Below the pieces are notes generated by a model. That model saw only the letters and a list, made by a program, of their open reading frames with translations, ran no database searches and was not told where the DNA came from. Below are positions 27,317 to 36,397 of a stretch of DNA of 64,000 nucleotides, piece by piece. Origin of the DNA: Spongiihabitans sp963422685. GTDB taxonomy: Bacteria > Pseudomonadota > Gammaproteobacteria > Arenicellales > Poriferihabitantaceae. The DNA lies in NCBI GenBank assembly GCA_963422685.1, contig OY730442.1, positions 1,550,001 to 1,614,000 of the forward strand. Direction: 5' to 3'. Each line of letters starts with the position of its first letter. Within the stretch, counting starts at the first letter, position 1. Made by a program: the position numbers and the translations under genes.

Positions 27317-28426
27317 ATGGCCCGTTCAGCCGACGCATTGCCCATCACGATTCGTCAAATCACCAAACGGTATGATGGCGTATACGCACTGGACCACGTT
27401 GACCTGGACGTTCACAGCGGCGAATTTCTTACTTTACTCGGGCCTTCCGGTTCCGGCAAAACCACCCTGTTAATGGTATTGGCCGGCTTCACCCGACTGG
27501 ATCATGGCAGCATCAGATTCGGTGACCGTGAGATCGTCCGCACCCCGCCCCATCAGCGTGACGTTGGTATGGTATTCCAGAACTATGCGCTGTTCCCGCA
27601 TATGAGTGTGGCGGACAATATCGGCTTCTCCCTGCGACTTCGAAAAATGCCGAAAAATGAATTGGCGGATAAAGTGGAAAATGCTCTTGAAACCGTGCAG
27701 TTGGCGGGCTTTGGCGACCGCAACATCAGCCAGTTGTCTGGCGGGCAGAAGCAGCGTGTCGCACTGGCTCGCGCCATTGTTTTTGAACCGCGGATTCTGC
27801 TCATGGATGAACCCTTGTCCGCGCTGGATAAAAACCTGCGCGAACACATGCAGATTGAATTGCGCCACTTGCACGACAAACTCGGTATGACCACGGTTTA
27901 TGTGACCCACGACCAGCGCGAAGCCCTGACCATGTCGGACCGTATCGCCGTTATCAACCACGGCAGGCTGATGCAGCTGGGCGAGCCGCAGACGATTTAT
28001 GAACAACCAGCGAATAAATTTGTCGCCGGCTTTATCGGCGAATCCACCTTCGTGCCGGTTGAGACCGGAGATGGTGTGGCAAGCTACGCTGGTAAAGCGC
28101 TTAAAGTACGTTCCGCGCCAGCGCAGAATAAAAGCTATGAATTGATGCTGCGCCCGGAACGCCTGGAAATTGTCGAGCACGCCAGTGCCGACCTGAATAC
28201 TTTCACTGGCGCCGTTATCGACCTGGTTTATCAGGGCGAAAGCCTGCTGATGTACATCAGGCTGAATGACGGCACCGAAGTCAGCCTGCGCGGCATGGCG
28301 AATCGAAAGGCGCTGGGTAACCAGCCTGCGGTTGGCGAAGAAATACTATTGGGGCTGCATCAGGATGACTCGGTATTGATCGCGATCAATGACCATGGCG
28401 ATGGTCATCAGTCAGGCAATGAATAG
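27317..28426 (+). CDS. ABC transporter ATP-binding subunit (PotA-like)
   Basis: A 369-residue ATPase of the PotA/spermidine-putrescine class. Walker A is GPSGSGKTT (about residues 43-51), the signature is LSGGQKQR (about 142-149), Walker B is ILLMDEPLSALD, and the switch histidine is in VTHDQ. A C-terminal TOBE domain (about 250-369) is present. It energises import by the two permeases that follow; its stop overlaps the start region of the first permease. The protein is cytoplasmic and peripheral to the membrane. Confidence 0.92.
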   Translation: MARSADALPITIRQITKRYDGVYALDHVDLDVHSGEFLTLLGPSGSGKTTLLMVLAGFTRLDHGSIRFGDREIVRTPPHQRDVGMVFQNYALFPHMSVADNIGFSLRLRKMPKNELADKVENALETVQLAGFGDRNISQLSGGQKQRVALARAIVFEPRILLMDEPLSALDKNLREHMQIELRHLHDKLGMTTVYVTHDQREALTMSDRIAVINHGRLMQLGEPQTIYEQPANKFVAGFIGESTFVPVETGDGVASYAGKALKVRSAPAQNKSYELMLRPERLEIVEHASADLNTFTGAVIDLVYQGESLLMYIRLNDGTEVSLRGMANRKALGNQPAVGEEILLGLHQDDSVLIAINDHGDGHQSGNE

Positions 28427-29315
28427 GGCAGCCCCGTCTCCACCCAACGCCGCCGGCTTGAAGCAGGATGCCTTGCGCGAGCGTCTGGCTTTGTTCGGGC
28501 TGTGTTCGCCAGCGTTGATCATGATGCTGGTAATCATGGTGATTCCGGTTGGTTGGTTATTCTGGCTTTCGTTTGTGGGCGATGACGGCCAGTTTTCTTT
28601 TGCGCACTATCAGCGCCTTATCGACAGCAAATCCTATTACCGCACATTCGTCACCACCTTTCAGGTCAGCGTGGTGACCACGGGCGTCTGTATCCTCATA
28701 GGTTATCCGCTGGCGTATATGCTGTCGCAACTCCCTAAAAAAATTGCCGGACTATGTCTGATAACGGTGCTGCTACCATTTTGGACTTCTCTTTTGGTGC
28801 GCACCTACGCATGGCTGGTTATATTGCAGCGCAAAGGCATTCTGAACACCTGGGGCATGGATATGGGGTTGTGGGACAAGCCGCTGCATTTGGTGCACAA
28901 CTTTACCGGCACGGTGCTGGGCATGGTGCATATCATGGCGCCGTTCCTGATTTTACCGGTTTATGGTTCAATGCTGGCGATAAACCGGGATTACGTAAAA
29001 GCCGCTGCAAATCTGGGTGCCAAACCGGCGCAGGCTTTCTGGCAGATATTTTTTCCGTTGTCGCTGCCTGGCCTGTTTGCCGGCACCTTGATCGTGTTTG
29101 TGCTGTGCCTGGGCTTTTATGTCACCCCGGCGGTGCTGGGTGGCGGCAAGGTCATTATGATTGCCATGCGTATTACCACCAACATCGAATTATTCTTTAA
29201 CTGGGGAGCCGCCAGCGCCTTGGGCGTGGTGCTGCTGGTATTGACGCTGGCCATCCTGTTCGCCGCCTCACGGTTTTTGCGCATTGAGCGCCTAGTGAGC
29301 GGCGGGTCCGGTTAA
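28419..29315 (+). CDS. ABC transporter permease (PotB-like)
   Basis: A membrane subunit of about 298 residues with six helices, related to PotB/PotH. The EAA loop lies around AAANLGAKPAQAFWQIFFPL. I favour the ATG at 28419, which overlaps the ATPase stop (ATGAATAG) and suggests translational coupling; an ATG at 28389 in the same frame would add ten residues. The second permease follows 13 nt after the stop. Confidence 0.9.
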   Translation: MNRAAPSPPNAAGLKQDALRERLALFGLCSPALIMMLVIMVIPVGWLFWLSFVGDDGQFSFAHYQRLIDSKSYYRTFVTTFQVSVVTTGVCILIGYPLAYMLSQLPKKIAGLCLITVLLPFWTSLLVRTYAWLVILQRKGILNTWGMDMGLWDKPLHLVHNFTGTVLGMVHIMAPFLILPVYGSMLAINRDYVKAAANLGAKPAQAFWQIFFPLSLPGLFAGTLIVFVLCLGFYVTPAVLGGGKVIMIAMRITTNIELFFNWGAASALGVVLLVLTLAILFAASRFLRIERLVSGGSG

Positions 29316-29328
29316 TTGGGCTTGACTG

Positions 29329-30150
29329 ATGAACTGGCTGCAACAACCCGCTTCAGCGACCCAAATCACCCATCAAAACCGCCTGTGGCTGTACTGTCTT
29401 GGTTTTCTGGTGATGTTTTTTCTGCTGGCGCCCACGCTGATCGTTATTCCCATGTCGTTCTCGGAATCCCAGTATCTGGAATTCCCACCACGCCAGTGGT
29501 CGTTGCGCTGGTATCAGCATTACTTCGATTCACCGGAATGGCTGGCCGCCACCACGACATCATTTAAAGCCGCATTTTTGACCCTGCTGGTGGCCACGCC
29601 TTTAGGCACATTGGCGGCCTACGGCCTGCATGTTTCGAGGTTCAAATTTGGCAACGCCATCTTTCTCATTCTGGTGTCCCCGATGATGATCCCGGTAGTG
29701 TTGATCGGCATCGGCATCTTTTATATCTACGCACAGATCAAGCTGAATAACACCATACTCGGCCTGGTGCTGGCGCATACCATCCACGCCATGCCGCTGG
29801 TGGTGATTGTGGTCAGCTCCGGTTTAAAGAGTTATGACATGAGCCAGGAAACCGCCGCTCGCAGCCTGGGCGCTTCCAGGGCGCGCGCATTTATGCTGGT
29901 GACCCTGCCACAAATCCGGTTCTCGGTAATTACCGCAGCATTGCTGTCTTTTCTCTCCTCTTTCGATGAGATCATCATCGCATTGTTCATCTCGGGCGGC
30001 CAGCATGAAACGCTGACCCGGCGCATGTTCAGCGCACTGCGCGATCAGATAGACCCGACTATTGCATCCATTTCCACATTGATGATTTTGCTGTCCTGCG
30101 CCCTGCTGATGCTGGTGCAGATATTTGGCAAGGATAAAACAGCGGGTTAA
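29329..30150 (+). CDS. ABC transporter permease (PotC-like)
   Basis: A 273-residue membrane subunit with six helices, related to PotC/PotI. The EAA motif is well kept: ETAARSLGASRARAFMLVTL (about residues 177-196), which contacts the ATPase. It forms a heterodimeric channel with the preceding permease. A methyltransferase gene begins 31 nt after the stop in the same direction and may belong to the operon. Confidence 0.9.
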   Translation: MNWLQQPASATQITHQNRLWLYCLGFLVMFFLLAPTLIVIPMSFSESQYLEFPPRQWSLRWYQHYFDSPEWLAATTTSFKAAFLTLLVATPLGTLAAYGLHVSRFKFGNAIFLILVSPMMIPVVLIGIGIFYIYAQIKLNNTILGLVLAHTIHAMPLVVIVVSSGLKSYDMSQETAARSLGASRARAFMLVTLPQIRFSVITAALLSFLSSFDEIIIALFISGGQHETLTRRMFSALRDQIDPTIASISTLMILLSCALLMLVQIFGKDKTAG

Positions 30151-30181
30151 TGTACAGGTGCATCCGGGGTAAACCAGTGCA

Positions 30182-31051
30182 ATGACCGATACAGCGAATA
30201 TCCACAGCAGAATTTCTACCCGTTACGGGCAGAAAAATCTGCTGGACGCAATTGCTGAAGGGCTGGAAAAACAGGGCAAACCCATCCACACCGTGAACCT
30301 GGACGACCTGGCTGCAGTGGATGAATTTCATATCGGCGGCCGCAGGGCATCGGCCGCTTTTTTTGATGAGTTGGACATTACCCGATCGGACAATTTGCTG
30401 GACCTTGGCTGCGGGCTGGGCGGCACCTGCCGATTTGTGGTTGATCGCTTTGATTGCCGGGTCAGCGGGATTGATCAGGACCGGCAATACATTGAAACGG
30501 CAAATGCCATAAACAAGTGGGTCGGGCTGGCGGACAAAATAGATTTGCATCACGGAAATGCGATAACGCTGCCGTTCCACAGCGAATCTTTTGATGGTGT
30601 TTATATGTTTCATGTCGGTATGAACATTGCAGCAAAATCCGCTTTGATGCGGGAAGTCAGCCGGGTTTTGCGAGCGGGCGGCTGGTTTGGTATTTATGAC
30701 CTGATGAAGACTGGCGAAGGGGAAATTGATTTCCCGGTTCCATGGGCCGAAAACCCGGAAACGAGTTTTGTTGCATCAGCCGATGAATATAAATCGGCGT
30801 TAAAAGAATGCGGATTTTCTGCTCTGCGAGAGCGCAACCAGCGCAATTTTGCTGTTCGGTTTTTCAGGGAAATGCAGGAAAAACGGGCGGCCATGAAAAG
30901 CGCCCCGCCATTGGGCGTATATATACTGATGGGAGAATCGGCGCAGCGCAAAATAAAAAATATCGCAAAGGGCATTGCCGCCGGGGCGGTTGCGCCAGTC
31001 GAAATCATTGCGAGAAAGTCAGGCGATCTTCGCCTGGAAGACATTGCCTGA
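30182..31051 (+). CDS. SAM-dependent class I methyltransferase
   Basis: A 289-residue methyltransferase. The SAM-binding motif I is LLDLGCGLGG (about residues 72-81), followed by an acidic loop GIDQD (about 98-102) and VSRVLRAGGWFGIYD. The N-terminal region (LDDLAAVDEFHIGG) and overall shape resemble sarcosine/dimethylglycine-type and UbiE-like small-molecule methyltransferases, but the substrate cannot be told from the sequence. It lies 31 nt after the ABC permease, so the substrate may be related to the imported compound. The 3' flank is an IS-derived repeat. Confidence 0.8.
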   Translation: MTDTANIHSRISTRYGQKNLLDAIAEGLEKQGKPIHTVNLDDLAAVDEFHIGGRRASAAFFDELDITRSDNLLDLGCGLGGTCRFVVDRFDCRVSGIDQDRQYIETANAINKWVGLADKIDLHHGNAITLPFHSESFDGVYMFHVGMNIAAKSALMREVSRVLRAGGWFGIYDLMKTGEGEIDFPVPWAENPETSFVASADEYKSALKECGFSALRERNQRNFAVRFFREMQEKRAAMKSAPPLGVYILMGESAQRKIKNIAKGIAAGAVAPVEIIARKSGDLRLEDIA

Positions 31052-31120
31052 GTCGATGCAGAATCTCTTGCGGCCATAACAATTGGAGCATTGACAACCC
31101 ACGCCCAGGCGGTGCAGCCT

Positions 31121-31236
31121 GATTAGGCCGTGTTGACGAATTGTAGGGACATCCCCCGTGGTTGTCCTTCATCATGGACAGGCACAGAGGCCTGTCCCTA
31201 CCCTTGACGCCGGGGCGGGGGCCGACCGGGAGTCCC
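31121..31236. repeat. IS end fused to a short hairpin repeat
   Basis: The left end (31122-31140, ATTAGGCCGTGTTGACGA) matches the terminal inverted repeat of the IS remnant at 44788. It joins directly to a 57-nt hairpin repeat (31144-31200) whose outer ends TAGGGACA / TGTCCCTA and inner arms GGACAGGC / GCCTGTCC are perfect inverted repeats. A G/C-rich piece (31204-31230) then resembles the start of the same IS transposase gene. A second copy of hairpin plus G/C piece is at 45180-45263. It overlaps the end of moaE. Confidence 0.7.
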
Positions 31237-31659
31237 CTGCTCCACCCAACGCTGCCCGGATGCAAGCGTTTCCTTTTTCCAAAAAGTTGCCTTTGATTTA
31301 AGGTATTCCATGATTTCCTGACAACCGCCAAAAGCGGCGTCGCGGTGCGCGGACCACGTGGCCACCAGAACGATAGGGTCATTGGGTCGGATTGTGCCTG
31401 CCCGGTGGAGAATTATCAGATCGAGCAGCCGGTGTTTTATCAAAGCTTGATCGGCTATTTTTGCCAGCTGGTGTTCGGTCATTCCGGCATAATGTTCAAG
31501 CTGCATCGCTTGCACATTCTCGCCCAGATTAAAATCCCGCATAGTGCCTACAAAGGCTGCACAGGCGCCATAGCTTCCCGGATGCAGTTGCGGGTTTTTC
31601 TCGTGGTAACTGACCTCTCGCCAGGGGTCAAAGGCCTGTTTGCGGATTTCGATCAGCAC
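31198..31659 (-). CDS. moaE: Molybdopterin synthase catalytic subunit
   Basis: A 153-residue MoaE, the large subunit of molybdopterin synthase, which with thiocarboxylated MoaD inserts sulfur into precursor Z. Conserved blocks are GACAAFVGTMRD (about residues 31-42), HYAGMTE (56-62), HRAGTI and SAHRDAAF, and the active-site lysines in YLKSKATFWKKE (119-130). The family sequence ends at RWVEQ (residue 141). The last 12 residues (GTPGRPPPRRQG) and the TAG stop at 31198-31200 are encoded by the IS-derived repeat, so the native C terminus has been replaced; the core is complete. It follows moaD by 1 nt. Confidence 0.9.
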   Translation of the reverse strand: MLIEIRKQAFDPWREVSYHEKNPQLHPGSYGACAAFVGTMRDFNLGENVQAMQLEHYAGMTEHQLAKIADQALIKHRLLDLIILHRAGTIRPNDPIVLVATWSAHRDAAFGGCQEIMEYLKSKATFWKKETLASGQRWVEQGTPGRPPPRRQG

Positions 31660-31660
31660 T

Positions 31661-31891
31661 TTAACCGCCGTTTACCGGTGGGAAGAATGCAACCTCGTCG
31701 CCGTCTTCAAGGCGCTGCCCGAACCCCGCATATTCATGGTTAACCGCGCACAGCAGGTTTTTCGGAGGCGGGCGCCGGGCAATATCGCGCCACACGTCTT
31801 CGATGGTCAGCGCGCAGGTGTGATGCACGGATTTCTGGTTGATTCCAAGCTCTTCGCGCAGGCTGGCGAAAAACCGGACAGTTATGCTCAT
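31661..31891 (-). CDS. moaD: Molybdopterin synthase sulfur carrier subunit
   Basis: A 76-residue ubiquitin-like MoaD. It ends in the essential Gly-Gly (PPVNGG), which is adenylated and thiocarboxylated to carry sulfur to MoaE. The fold pattern (ITVRFFASLREELG at the start and DGDEVAFFPPVNGG at the end) is standard. moaE starts 1 nt after the stop, so they are translationally coupled. It diverges from moaB. Confidence 0.92.
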   Translation of the reverse strand: MSITVRFFASLREELGINQKSVHHTCALTIEDVWRDIARRPPPKNLLCAVNHEYAGFGQRLEDGDEVAFFPPVNGG

Positions 31892-31960
31892 TGTCAGTAT
31901 ATTTTCCTGGTGTGGCTTTTCGGATATTATGGCATTTTAATGAAACCCCGGAATTTTTGC

Positions 31961-32512
31961 ATGACTCAAAACCATCAACAGCAAAACCACCCAAAGCGCC
32001 CGCGTTCGTTGATACCGGTGCACATCGCAGTGCTAACCATATCCGATACACGAACGGAAAATGACGACAGGTCGGGGGCAGGCCTGGTGAAAAGAGTAAT
32101 CGAAACGGGCCATCGGCTGGCAGAAAAAAAGATTGTGCCGGATGATGTCTATCAAATACGGGCTGCGCTGTCGGCCTGGGTTGCCGATGCAGATGTGCAA
32201 GTGGTGATCACCACTGGCGGAACCGGTGTAAGTGGTCGTGATGGTTCTCCCGAAGCGGTGGCACCGTTATTGGACAAAACTCTGGATGGATTCGGCGAAA
32301 TGTTTCGCGTACTGTCCTATGATGACATAGGCGCTTCGACATTGCAGTCCCGTACTGTGGCCGGGGTGGCCAATGGCACCTATGTTTTCGTTTTGCCCGG
32401 ATCGCCTGGCGCCGTGAAACTTGCCTGGGAGAAATTAATATCTCACCAACTGGATTATCGCACCCGACCGTGTAATCTGGTGGAAATGATGCCGCGGCTG
32501 TTGGAAAGTTAG
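31961..32512 (+). CDS. moaB: Molybdenum cofactor biosynthesis protein MoaB
   Basis: A 183-residue MoaB/MogA-family protein, which adenylates molybdopterin before metal insertion. Conserved parts: IAVLTISDTRTENDDRSG (about residues 23-40), the glycine-rich nucleotide loop TTGGTGVSGRDGSPEA (about 87-102), and FVLPGSPGAVKLAW near the C terminus. I chose the ATG at 31961; an ATG at 31940 in frame is possible. It is divergent from moaDE with about 70 nt between, where promoters for both directions must lie. Confidence 0.9.
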   Translation: MTQNHQQQNHPKRPRSLIPVHIAVLTISDTRTENDDRSGAGLVKRVIETGHRLAEKKIVPDDVYQIRAALSAWVADADVQVVITTGGTGVSGRDGSPEAVAPLLDKTLDGFGEMFRVLSYDDIGASTLQSRTVAGVANGTYVFVLPGSPGAVKLAWEKLISHQLDYRTRPCNLVEMMPRLLES

Positions 32513-32552
32513 CACGGCAGCGACTTCGGATTGTCATGGTCCTGCCTGCGGG

Positions 32553-33053
32553 TCAGCGCGGAAGAATTTTATACGGATGGCCGCGGGAATGAAGCAGCCC
32601 CAGCAAATCCCGGGTGTGGATTTCCACGGTTATCCGATTATCCAAAGGGTGAACAAACAACATCGGATGCGTGAGCAGCGCCTCATCCAGGTAAAACTCA
32701 ACCGCACAATCCACATCATTCAGCAGCCCCAGCGGACTAACCGCGCCCGGGGTTACCCCGAGATACTGCATTAATCGCTGGCTGCTGCAAAATGAGAATC
32801 GTTTGGCGCCAATATCAGTGGCGACTTGCCTGAGATTAATTTTTCGATCCTCGTGCAGTGTCAGCAGCCACATTTTGCGCTTTTTGTTGCGCACAAACAA
32901 ATTCTTGATTTGTCCATGGACAGATTCTGCTTCTGCCCGAATCGACTTCGCATCTTCCACAGTCATCAATGGCTTGTGGCGTGTTAGCCGATATTCGATG
33001 TTTTGCTGCGCAAGTAACGCCAGCACATCATTGCAGGTCAACGGTGTATTCAT
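32553..33053 (-). CDS. Prolyl-tRNA editing protein (YbaK/ProX-like deacylase)
   Basis: A 166-residue member of the YbaK/EbsC/PrdX family, which removes wrongly attached amino acids (alanine or cysteine) from tRNA-Pro in trans. Family features seen: TVEDAKSIRAE and QIKNLFVRNKKRK with the conserved lysine (about residues 31-60), and GVTPGAVSPLGLLND (about 99-113). Length and the LFVRNKK block fit the PrdX/ProXp branch better than YbaK itself. It converges with moaB (40 nt apart). Confidence 0.85.
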   Translation of the reverse strand: MNTPLTCNDVLALLAQQNIEYRLTRHKPLMTVEDAKSIRAEAESVHGQIKNLFVRNKKRKMWLLTLHEDRKINLRQVATDIGAKRFSFCSSQRLMQYLGVTPGAVSPLGLLNDVDCAVEFYLDEALLTHPMLFVHPLDNRITVEIHTRDLLGLLHSRGHPYKILPR

Positions 33054-33162
33054 AGTCGTTTGTCAGTGCTAATCCAGTTGGTTAATATCTCCGCTTCAAG
33101 CGTATGGCCAGTCCGCTATAATCTTCGCTGATTCTATATTGTGTTAATAATTGTCGACAGTC

Positions 33163-35439
33163 ATGGCAAGAAAATCCACAGCATCTGCTGAAAATCTGCA
33201 AATCGAAAAGATCAAGCTCGACACCCTGCCCATGGCCGCGTTCACCGAGAATGCGTACCTGAATTATTCCATGTACGTTATTCTGGATAGGGCGCTACCC
33301 AGCATCGCCGACGGATTGAAACCCGTGCAGCGCCGGATTGTATATGCGATGTCGGATCTAGGCCTGCATGCAGCCGCAAAATACAAGAAATCTGCCCGTA
33401 CAGTGGGCGATGTGCTGGGTAAATTTCACCCGCATGGCGACAGCGCCTGCTACGAAGCCATGGTACTGATGGCGCAGTCTTTCAGTTATCGCTACCCGCT
33501 GATTGACGGGCAGGGGAACTGGGGCAGTCAGGACGACCCGAAATCTTTTGCTGCGATGCGTTATACCGAATCCCGATTAACGCGCTATGCGCAACTGTTG
33601 CTTGCAGAACTCGGCCAGGGCACCACGGACTGGGTGGACAATTTTGATGGCACACTGACAGAACCCACACTCCTGCCAGCCCGGTTGCCGAATATATTAC
33701 TGAACGGCGGGTCAGGCATTGCGGTGGGTATGTCTACTGATATTCCCCCGCATAATATCAGGGAGGTGGTGACTGCATGTGTGCGCATACTGGAAGATCC
33801 TGCAACCACCCTGGTGCAAATATGCGAACATATTAAAGGCCCGGACCTGCCAACCGAAGCCGAGATAATTTCAACGCCAGAAGAAATTATGGAAATCTAC
33901 AGGACCGGGAATGGCGCATTGCGTCAACGCGCCGTATGGCACAGGGAAAGTAATGAAATTGTCATTAGGGCGCTGCCCTACCAGGTTTCCGGTTCGAAAA
34001 TACAAGAACAGATTGCCGCACAGATGATATCCAAAAAACTGCCCATGGTGACGGATTTACGGGATGAGTCCGATCATGCAAACCCGACCCGCCTGGTAAT
34101 AGAGCCAAAGTCCCATCGCGTGGACGTCGATTCATTAATGCAGCATCTGTTCGCGACAACGGATCTTGAAAAAAGCTATCGGGTCAACCTCAATATGATC
34201 GGCCTGGACCGGCGCCCACAGGTATTCGACCTGAAATCCCTGTTGGTGCAATGGCTGGATTATCGAATCAGCACGGTCCGGCGGCGCGTGCAATTTCGCT
34301 GTGACAAAGTTGTTGACAGGCTGCATATTCTGGATGGTTTGCGCATTGCTTTTTTGAATATTGATGAAGTGATCCGCATTATTCGCAGCGAAGATCATCC
34401 CGCACCCATATTGATCAAGACCTTTAATCTGGATCAAGTCCAGGCCGATGCCATTCTTGACCTGCGATTGCGTCATCTGGCGAAACTCGAAGAAAGAAAA
34501 ATCCGCAGCGAGCAGAATGAACTGGAAAAAGAACGCAAACACCTGGAATCGCTGCTCAAATCCAAAGCCAGACTAAAACATCTGGTTCGGGATGAACTGA
34601 TTGCCGATGCGAAAGAGTATGGCGACCATCGCCGCTCCCCCATTATTGCGCGAGCCGCAGCGAAGGCGCTGGGCCACAATGAACTTGTGGCCGCCGAGCC
34701 GATCACCGCTATCCTGTCTGCAAAAGGCTGGATTCGTGCGGCCAGGGGGCATGAAGTTGATGGCGAGAACCTGAACTTTAAAGCCGGAGACAAATTCCTG
34801 TGCGCGGTTCAGGGAAAAACAAATGATACGCTCATTGCCCTGGATTCTGATGGCAGGTGCTATTCAATCGCGGCGCACAGCCTGCCGTCCGCCCGCAGTT
34901 TTGGCGAGCCGCTGAGCAGCAGATGCCATGCCCAGCCGGGCGCCACTTTCCACGGCTTGATGATGGGCAGCCCGCAAACCGAATATCTGTTAGCCACTGA
35001 TGCGGGATATGGTTTTGTGGCTGCGCTTGCAGAGTTGAATCCACGCAACAAGGCCGGTCGGGCCACCCTCAGAGTGCCTGAAGGGCCCAGGGTTCTGATT
35101 CCCCGACGGGTCAACGATTTTGATGACGACTGGCTTGCAGTGATTACTAGCGTAGGGCGATTATTGATTTTTACCGTGGGTGAATTACCACGTCTGTCCA
35201 AAGGTAAAGGCGTTAAACTGATCCATGTGCCAACGGCAAAATTCAACGCTGGTGAGGAAAGCGTTGTGGCGGCCGCCGTATTTCAGGCAGGGAGCAGTGT
35301 GCGGGTTTACAGCGGGAAACGATATTTGAATCTCAAACCCGCAGATTTTGACAATTATGTCGGGGCTCGTGCCCAGCGCGGCAAATTTTTGCCGCGAGGA
35401 TTCAGGCAGGTTCAGTCAATCGTTGCCATATCGCCTTAG
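33163..35439 (+). CDS. parC: DNA topoisomerase IV subunit A
   Basis: A 758-residue ParC, the DNA-breaking subunit of topoisomerase IV, which decatenates daughter chromosomes. The catalytic tyrosine is Tyr134 in AAMRYTESRLT. The quinolone-determining region HPHGDSACYEAM has the wild-type Ser94 and Glu98. The C-terminal region holds the beta-pinwheel repeats. Length matches ParC rather than GyrA. I chose the ATG at 33163; a TTG at 33151 would add four residues. parE is not adjacent. Confidence 0.95.
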   Translation: MARKSTASAENLQIEKIKLDTLPMAAFTENAYLNYSMYVILDRALPSIADGLKPVQRRIVYAMSDLGLHAAAKYKKSARTVGDVLGKFHPHGDSACYEAMVLMAQSFSYRYPLIDGQGNWGSQDDPKSFAAMRYTESRLTRYAQLLLAELGQGTTDWVDNFDGTLTEPTLLPARLPNILLNGGSGIAVGMSTDIPPHNIREVVTACVRILEDPATTLVQICEHIKGPDLPTEAEIISTPEEIMEIYRTGNGALRQRAVWHRESNEIVIRALPYQVSGSKIQEQIAAQMISKKLPMVTDLRDESDHANPTRLVIEPKSHRVDVDSLMQHLFATTDLEKSYRVNLNMIGLDRRPQVFDLKSLLVQWLDYRISTVRRRVQFRCDKVVDRLHILDGLRIAFLNIDEVIRIIRSEDHPAPILIKTFNLDQVQADAILDLRLRHLAKLEERKIRSEQNELEKERKHLESLLKSKARLKHLVRDELIADAKEYGDHRRSPIIARAAAKALGHNELVAAEPITAILSAKGWIRAARGHEVDGENLNFKAGDKFLCAVQGKTNDTLIALDSDGRCYSIAAHSLPSARSFGEPLSSRCHAQPGATFHGLMMGSPQTEYLLATDAGYGFVAALAELNPRNKAGRATLRVPEGPRVLIPRRVNDFDDDWLAVITSVGRLLIFTVGELPRLSKGKGVKLIHVPTAKFNAGEESVVAAAVFQAGSSVRVYSGKRYLNLKPADFDNYVGARAQRGKFLPRGFRQVQSIVAISP

Positions 35440-35521
35440 CGATTATCGAACGCGGGATTACTGTGTAGACATCGCCAGATGCAATTTCAACCAATTCAAC
35501 CAGAATAATATTTAATCAGCC

Positions 35522-36370
35522 ATGAACCATGCACTGTTCCAGTCCGAAATCGATCACCTGGAATTGATAAACCGAGGCAAAGTGCGCGATATTTATGCGC
35601 TGGATGATGGTCACCTGCTGATCGTCGCCTGCGACCGCCTGTCCGCATTCGATGTGGTTCTGCCCCAGGCGATTCCAGGCAAAGGCGAAGTGCTCACCCG
35701 GGTTGCAAACTTCTGGTTTAATCGTACCGCCAAGCGCCTGCCTAATCACCTCAGCGGCAAAACATTACTGGAAATAATCCCGGACATGGATCAACGGCGG
35801 ATTCTGGGTGACCGGGCTGTGGTGGTAAAAAAGCTGACGCCTTTACCCATTGAAGCCATTGTCAGGGGATATTTAATCGGCTCGGGCTGGAAAGAGTACC
35901 AGCGTACTGGTGCAATATGCTCCATGCCGTTACCCAAAAATCTGCAACAGGCAGACCCATTGCCAGCGGCTTTGTTCACCCCGTCAACCAAGGCTGAAGC
36001 CGGTGAGCACGACGAAAATATCAGTTATGGGCAAACCGTTGCGCTGCTGGGTGCGTCGATGGCGGCAGCCGCCGGGTATGCGAAGCGCCGGGGAATTATT
36101 ATCGCCGACACAAAATTTGAATTTGGCGTAGATGAAAACAACACGTTGCACCTGATTGACGAAGTGCTGACGCCGGATTCCTCAAGGTTCTGGCCAGCGG
36201 ATCAGTATACGCCGGGGAGCAGCCCGCCAAGCTACGACAAACAATTTGTTCGGGATTATCTGGAAACCCTGGATTGGGATAAAACCCCGCCCGGGCCGGA
36301 CCTTCCCCAGCATATCATTGAAAAAACCGCTGAGAAATATGCCCAGGCGGAGCGGGCGCTGACGCAATAA
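35522..36370 (+). CDS. purC: SAICAR synthetase (purine biosynthesis)
   Basis: A 282-residue phosphoribosylaminoimidazole-succinocarboxamide synthase (EC 6.3.2.6), which joins CAIR and aspartate using ATP. Signatures: GKVRDIYALDDGHLLIVACD (about residues 18-37), LPIEAIVRGYLIGSGWKEY (about 102-120) and LIDEVLTPDSSRFW (about 208-221). It is the longer form found in yeast and many proteobacteria rather than the 237-residue Escherichia coli type. No strong ribosome site is visible. It converges with bamD, 27 nt apart. Confidence 0.95.
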   Translation: MNHALFQSEIDHLELINRGKVRDIYALDDGHLLIVACDRLSAFDVVLPQAIPGKGEVLTRVANFWFNRTAKRLPNHLSGKTLLEIIPDMDQRRILGDRAVVVKKLTPLPIEAIVRGYLIGSGWKEYQRTGAICSMPLPKNLQQADPLPAALFTPSTKAEAGEHDENISYGQTVALLGASMAAAAGYAKRRGIIIADTKFEFGVDENNTLHLIDEVLTPDSSRFWPADQYTPGSSPPSYDKQFVRDYLETLDWDKTPPGPDLPQHIIEKTAEKYAQAERALTQ

Positions 36371-36397
36371 TTGGGTCGCGCCCGGGTTAAAATCGGA

